Source: Psychrobacillus sp044762855
GTDB lineage: Bacteria; Bacillota; Bacilli; Bacillales_A; Planococcaceae
NCBI RefSeq assembly: GCF_044762855.1
Contig: NZ_JBIWFB010000001.1
Coordinates: forward strand, 682,001 to 746,000
Direction of reading: 5' to 3'
Length of the DNA stretch: 64,000 nt
Positions within the stretch are counted from its first letter, which is position 1. Each line of letters starts with the position of its first letter. Of this stretch, positions 60,360 through 64,000 are shown one piece after another. The notes under the pieces were generated by a model that saw only the letters and a list, made by a program, of their open reading frames with translations, ran no database searches and was not told the origin of the DNA. The translations under genes were made by a program, and so were the position numbers.

Positions 60360-61285
60360 TTTTTCTCTGTATAAAATGTCTTAGGTCCAGCTCTATGAAT
60401 CTGTAAATCCATACTACCCAACATACGAGAAGCTGCATAAACAGAATCTATCTGGCAAAAATCACGAAAATCTCTATTTCTCATTTCTTTACTTACCAAC
60501 CAAAAGTACTCTTGTACAGCGGGTTTATGGGCATCGCGAGACTTGTGCTTACAACGAGTGCATGTCCAAACTTTGCCGGTTCGCTTCATGCCTAACGTGC
60601 TACATTTCGGACATTCCACTCCTCGTATCAACTCATTTGGAGAAATTTGATAACTTTCACAAAGCGGTCGATGGATAAAAGTAGATTGCTTTTTCCATAT
60701 CATTTGTTCAATGAAATCCAGTTGTTCATTACTCAATCGATAAGAAGTAGGAAGTGCATACATCTGCAGGATTTTCTCAATAATACTTTCTAATTTGAAA
60801 ATGGGATAATGGGCAGGTTTTTGACGGATTCTACAGGACTTGGCGGTTAAAACTACAGCACCTGTTACGTTCATTTCGGGGAAATTTAATAATTGGAAAA
60901 ACTCTTTCATAAATCGGATATGTTTCATAAGTTGAAAATAAGGATTTCTATAAACTATTTCTCTACCATCTTTATCTACTTTATAAAACTCATCAGAATC
61001 CTCATTAAAATATAAGTCATTGCTAATATTTTTAGACTCTAATACGATGCAACATCGGTCAGTAACTATTAAACAATCCATTTGCACTTTCCATTCACCA
61101 GATTGCAATCCAACATCTGAGAAAACTCGATATGGTCCTGGCAAACGCAATTCATTTAATTTCTTTAATAGTCGATTTTCTCCACGAGCTCCAGACTCCA
61201 TTTGGTGAATATCTTTCCTTATATCCCCCTCCTTAACATGTGGTATGCGCAATCTTTTCAATAAAGCATATTGTTTTTCTACCAA
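60350..61285 (-). CDS. NERD-domain protein with C-terminal zinc ribbon
   Basis: A 311-residue protein. The nuclease-related NERD domain is about residues 30-145: SGARGENRLLKKLNEL, then VQMDCLIVTDRCCIVLESKN with the D..E.K nuclease-like pattern. A four-cysteine zinc ribbon follows near 225-245 (CPKC ... CTRC). NERD proteins are thought to act on nucleic acid, but a precise role is unknown. Start TTG, with GGAGGAGGTGAG upstream. Its promoter region is only about 130 bases and shared with the divergent lipoprotein gene. Confidence 0.85.
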   Translation of the reverse strand: MVEKQYALLKRLRIPHVKEGDIRKDIHQMESGARGENRLLKKLNELRLPGPYRVFSDVGLQSGEWKVQMDCLIVTDRCCIVLESKNISNDLYFNEDSDEFYKVDKDGREIVYRNPYFQLMKHIRFMKEFFQLLNFPEMNVTGAVVLTAKSCRIRQKPAHYPIFKLESIIEKILQMYALPTSYRLSNEQLDFIEQMIWKKQSTFIHRPLCESYQISPNELIRGVECPKCSTLGMKRTGKVWTCTRCKHKSRDAHKPAVQEYFWLVSKEMRNRDFRDFCQIDSVYAASRMLGSMDLQIHRAGPKTFYTEKKDR

Positions 61286-61419
61286 TCTTTCAGCTCACCT
61301 CCTCCCAAAAATCATACAACAAACTATCAGAACATTCCACCTACTCTAACACGAAACCAAATAATTGAGTTTTCGTCATAAGTATGACAAAATATCCACA
61401 GCAGGAGGGAAATTCACAT

Positions 61420-61998
61420 ATGAAAATCATACAAACACTAACTATCGCAACCCTAGCACTACTTCTAGCGGCATGCAGTAGTACTGAAGATACAAATGAA
61501 AATACTGGCTCCGTAAACGACATCGCTCCAACAGATACCCAAAAAACGACAGACCACGGCGCAAACGACAAATCCGAAGTTGGCTTCGAAATGGCTGGTG
61601 GCAACATCGAAGAAGCAACAAACGTACCAGCAAAAGAAAAAGAAGCACTACTCACAGCATTCGATGAATACATGCAAGCTTTCAACGACGAAGACATCAA
61701 TCGCTACATGAAGACCATCGCTAAAAATCCAGAAGGCTTCAACTACGACGATGAAAAAGTAGTCGTCGAGCAAACATTCAATGACTACGACACAATCCGA
61801 ACAGCCGACAACACAACCATCATCAAATACGACAAAACACAAGCACAAGTTTTCGCAAACATCCATATCGCACTAGAACAACCAGATTCCGGTGCAAAAC
61901 TGGAGCGTGAAGGTCGCCAAGTAACCGTATTCGTCAAAGAAGACGGCAAGTGGCTTGTCACAAGCGTGTACTTCATTGGAGACACAGCAACAGAATAA
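61420..61998 (+). CDS. Lipoprotein with NTF2-like domain
   Basis: A 192-residue lipoprotein: signal with lipobox LAAC (Cys at about 20), an acidic Asn/Asp/Thr linker (about 21-70), and a C-terminal alpha/beta domain (about 75-190: LLTAFDEYMQAFNDEDINRY, then strands ending DGKWLVTSVYFIG) resembling SnoaL/NTF2-like folds. No catalytic site is evident; function unknown. ATG at 61420 with CAGGAGGG upstream is chosen over a start 12 codons earlier. Own terminator. Confidence 0.82.
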   Translation: MKIIQTLTIATLALLLAACSSTEDTNENTGSVNDIAPTDTQKTTDHGANDKSEVGFEMAGGNIEEATNVPAKEKEALLTAFDEYMQAFNDEDINRYMKTIAKNPEGFNYDDEKVVVEQTFNDYDTIRTADNTTIIKYDKTQAQVFANIHIALEQPDSGAKLEREGRQVTVFVKEDGKWLVTSVYFIGDTATE

Positions 61999-62004
61999 AA
62001 CACA

Positions 62005-62047
62005 CCCCGGGCATATATGACAAATATCATGTCGGGGGCATTTTTTT
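62005..62047 (+). terminator. Terminator of the lipoprotein gene
   Basis: CCCCG ... CGGGG with an inner GCAT/ATGT stem, followed by a run of seven or more T. Confidence 0.8.
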
Positions 62048-62103
62048 GCTTCCATTTCCTTCCCCAATTCAGTAATATTAACAATAGGAGTGTGATTCAC
62101 AAA

Positions 62104-62949
62104 ATGAAGACAGCAATCGTAACAGACAGCACCGCCTATATCCCAAAAGAAATTCGCGAAAAACTAGACATTCGCATGGTGCCACTTAGCGTTGTCATCG
62201 GAAACGACACTTACAAAGAAGAAATCGACATAAACGCAACGGAATTTTATGACAAAGTACGAAACGAGCGTACGTTACCAAAAACTTCGCAACCTGCTCT
62301 CGGAGACTTTGTCAGCACATTTGAAGAACTATCCAAAAACTACGACGCAGTCATTTCCATCCACCTATCGAGCGGCATTAGCGGAACACTAGCAGGTGCC
62401 AAACAAGCAGGGGAAATCGTGGACAACGTAAACGTATATACATTCGACTCGGAACTTTCCTGTATGGTACAAGGCTTCTACGTGCTCAAAGCCGCACAAA
62501 TGGCAAAAGAAGGAGCACATCCTGAAGAAATTCTACAAGAACTAAGTGCGATGAAAGAAACAACCCGTGCCTACTTTATGGTGGACAACCTTGACCATCT
62601 GCACCGCGGTGGTCGCCTAAATGGCATCGAACGCGTCATTGGCAACGTCCTGCAAGTCAAACCAATCCTTCACTTCGAAAACAAAATCATCGTGCCATTC
62701 GAAAAAGTTCGCACACGTAAAAAAGCGATGAAACGCATTGCAGACCTTCTCCAAGAAGACGCAAACAAGCACGCAAAACTGCAAGCGACCATCATCCACG
62801 CAAACAACGAACAAGAAGCAATCGCATGGAAATCCGAGTTAGAAGCAAATCTACCAAACGTTGAATTCACGATAAGCTATTTCGGTCCCGTAATCGGCAC
62901 GCACCTCGGCGAAGGCTCGATGGGTCTTGGATGGGTAAAAACCAACTAA
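62104..62949 (+). CDS. degV: DegV-family fatty-acid-binding protein
   Basis: A 281-residue DegV-fold protein that binds a fatty acid and in some bacteria presents it to fatty acid kinase. Motifs: IVTDSTAYIP at the start, PLSVVIGNDTYKEEIDI, PKTSQPALGDF near residue 61, ISIHLSSGISGTLAGAKQA near 82 and GGRLNGIERVIGNVLQVKPI near 163. Start: ATG at 62104 gives the typical N-terminus, though GGAG is 13 bases away; longer readings run into the terminator. Followed 11 bases later by comFA, as in the B. subtilis order. Confidence 0.9.
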   Translation: MKTAIVTDSTAYIPKEIREKLDIRMVPLSVVIGNDTYKEEIDINATEFYDKVRNERTLPKTSQPALGDFVSTFEELSKNYDAVISIHLSSGISGTLAGAKQAGEIVDNVNVYTFDSELSCMVQGFYVLKAAQMAKEGAHPEEILQELSAMKETTRAYFMVDNLDHLHRGGRLNGIERVIGNVLQVKPILHFENKIIVPFEKVRTRKKAMKRIADLLQEDANKHAKLQATIIHANNEQEAIAWKSELEANLPNVEFTISYFGPVIGTHLGEGSMGLGWVKTN

Positions 62950-62960
62950 GGAGAATGCCC

Positions 62961-64000
62961 ATGGACCAACAACTGCAACAATTTCTCACTGGCCGCATCT
63001 GGCTTCGCGAACACACCCCATTTCCACGCGAAGCCATCGACGCCCACATCGAAAGCGGTCACATCCACCTCAAACCTGGCATCGAAAAAGACCAAAACCA
63101 ACCCTTTTTTAGTCAATTAAAGAAGTACGTCTGCAACCGATGCCACAACACGAACCAGCAATTCTTTCACACATTCCACTGTGCACGCTGTAATAAAAAC
63201 TGCACATATTGCCGCCATTGCATAAGGATGGGGCGGGTGAGTAGCTGTTCAGAGTTGCTGCTTTGGCAATCAGAACCTGCTCGCGGTGCGAATGCTCATG
63301 AATTTGCATGGAGCGGCAGGCTAACCCCTCTCCAACATAAAGCAAGCGAAGAACTACTAGCAAGCGTTGAACATAATAAATCACATCTCCTTCACGCAGT
63401 TTGCGGAGCAGGTAAAACGGAGCTACTTTTCCCATCCATATTCCAATGCCTAAAACAAGGGAAAAGAGTATGCGTAGCAGCCCCAAGAACTGACGTCATC
63501 CTAGAACTATTCCCACGGTTCCAAAAAGTATTTCCAAGAACAACGATTCACGCCTTATACGGAGGAGCACCAGACCAACAAGGCTTTGCCGAACTCATAC
63601 TCGCCACAACCCATCAGCTATATCGATTTGAAAATGCATTCGACGTCGTATTTGTCGACGAAGCAGATGCTTTCCCATATTACGCAGACCAAACGCTGCA
63701 ACGCGCAGTGAAAAAAGCAGCAAAACAAGAAGCCGCCATTCACTACGTAACCGCAACACCAACCAAATCACTCCAAACAACAAACCAGTCCGTATTATCC
63801 AGAAGATATCATGGACATGACCTACCCGTACCTAGATTCAACAGCTTATGGGGATATGCAAGACAACTAAACAAACAAAAAGTCCCGTACAAACTAAAGC
63901 AATGGATCGAAGAAAAAACAAAAAACAACATCCCATTTTTAGTATTCCTACCGACAATCGAAATGCTCGAAAACTTTCCAGGTGACCTACCAAGAGTCCA
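62961..64000 (+). CDS. comFA: Competence DNA-uptake ATPase ComFA (cut by the window end)
   Basis: DEAD-box-like helicase/translocase for single-stranded DNA uptake during transformation; 346 codons visible, no stop, so the 3' part lies beyond the window. N-terminal cysteine cluster: CNRC near residue 55, CARC near 73, CTYCRHC near 80, fitting the ComFA zinc-binding region. Walker A CGAGKTE with K152, Walker B VDEAD (233-236), and the TATPT motif III near 255. AAGGAG lies 9 bases before the ATG. Competence capacity is suggested; the other com genes are not visible. Confidence 0.92.
   Translation, partial: MDQQLQQFLTGRIWLREHTPFPREAIDAHIESGHIHLKPGIEKDQNQPFFSQLKKYVCNRCHNTNQQFFHTFHCARCNKNCTYCRHCIRMGRVSSCSELLLWQSEPARGANAHEFAWSGRLTPLQHKASEELLASVEHNKSHLLHAVCGAGKTELLFPSIFQCLKQGKRVCVAAPRTDVILELFPRFQKVFPRTTIHALYGGAPDQQGFAELILATTHQLYRFENAFDVVFVDEADAFPYYADQTLQRAVKKAAKQEAAIHYVTATPTKSLQTTNQSVLSRRYHGHDLPVPRFNSLWGYARQLNKQKVPYKLKQWIEEKTKNNIPFLVFLPTIEMLENFPGDLPRV

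Overview
The window is 64 kb of an AT-rich, low-GC Gram-positive chromosome of the Bacillales. A strong AGGAGG-type ribosome binding site precedes most genes. DegS/DegU, an unlinked SecA2, LytR-CpsA-Psr (LCP) proteins, a TagO-type initiator and a ComFA start all fit a rod-shaped Bacillaceae/Planococcaceae (Psychrobacillus- or Lysinibacillus-like) bacterium. The genus is inferred, not proven. I see no rRNA, tRNA, CRISPR array, phage or transposase.

Layout. 1-3.3 kb: a secreted 5'-nucleotidase and a small secreted protein sharing its N-terminal helical module. 3.3-9.6 kb (minus strand): an RpiR regulator, an M20 deacylase, a GNAT acyltransferase, an N-succinylamino-acid-racemase-type enolase and two tandem YkvI-type permeases; together they look like a D- to L-amino acid conversion pathway. 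9.7-12.2 kb: two very small genes, GMP reductase (guaC) and a VOC protein. 12.2-18.4 kb: an FAD-linked 2-hydroxyacid dehydrogenase divergent from a GntR regulator, a complete TRAP transporter (dctPQM) and an aminotransferase. 18.5-22 kb: a MerR regulator, an acyl-CoA ligase and an acyl-CoA dehydrogenase behind a LiuR-like palindrome. 22.2-32.6 kb: an LCP protein, pgi, secA2 and two large exported proteins.

33.4-50.5 kb is one long plus-strand glycopolymer operon. It starts with tagO and encodes all five enzymes (WbpA, WbpB, WbpE, WbpD and WbpI types) for making UDP-2,3-diacetamido-2,3-dideoxy-D-mannuronic acid from UDP-GlcNAc. It also has a Wzz-like protein, a Wzx flippase, a Wzy polymerase, three glycosyltransferases, GtaB, an asparagine-synthase-like amidotransferase and a terminal LCP ligase. 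The natural reading is Wzx/Wzy-dependent assembly of a secondary cell-wall polymer attached to peptidoglycan. 51-56 kb: a peptidoglycan amidase with seven SH3-like repeats, a small SH3 protein and a SpoIID/LytB-like amidase modifier. 56-64 kb: a CAP-domain protein, yvyE, degS-degU, a NERD protein, a lipoprotein, a DegV protein and the start of comFA. The order tagO ... yvyE-degS-degU-degV-comFA resembles the B. subtilis cell-wall region with the glycopolymer genes exchanged.

The most unusual signal is in the intergenic DNA. Four separate gaps carry degenerate repeats locked to a period of exactly 21 bp. Two share a CTTGCGATT core, and the largest of these is built into a 113-bp higher-order unit; the other two use different cores. 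All lie just beyond gene-end terminators. I know of no named element that matches.
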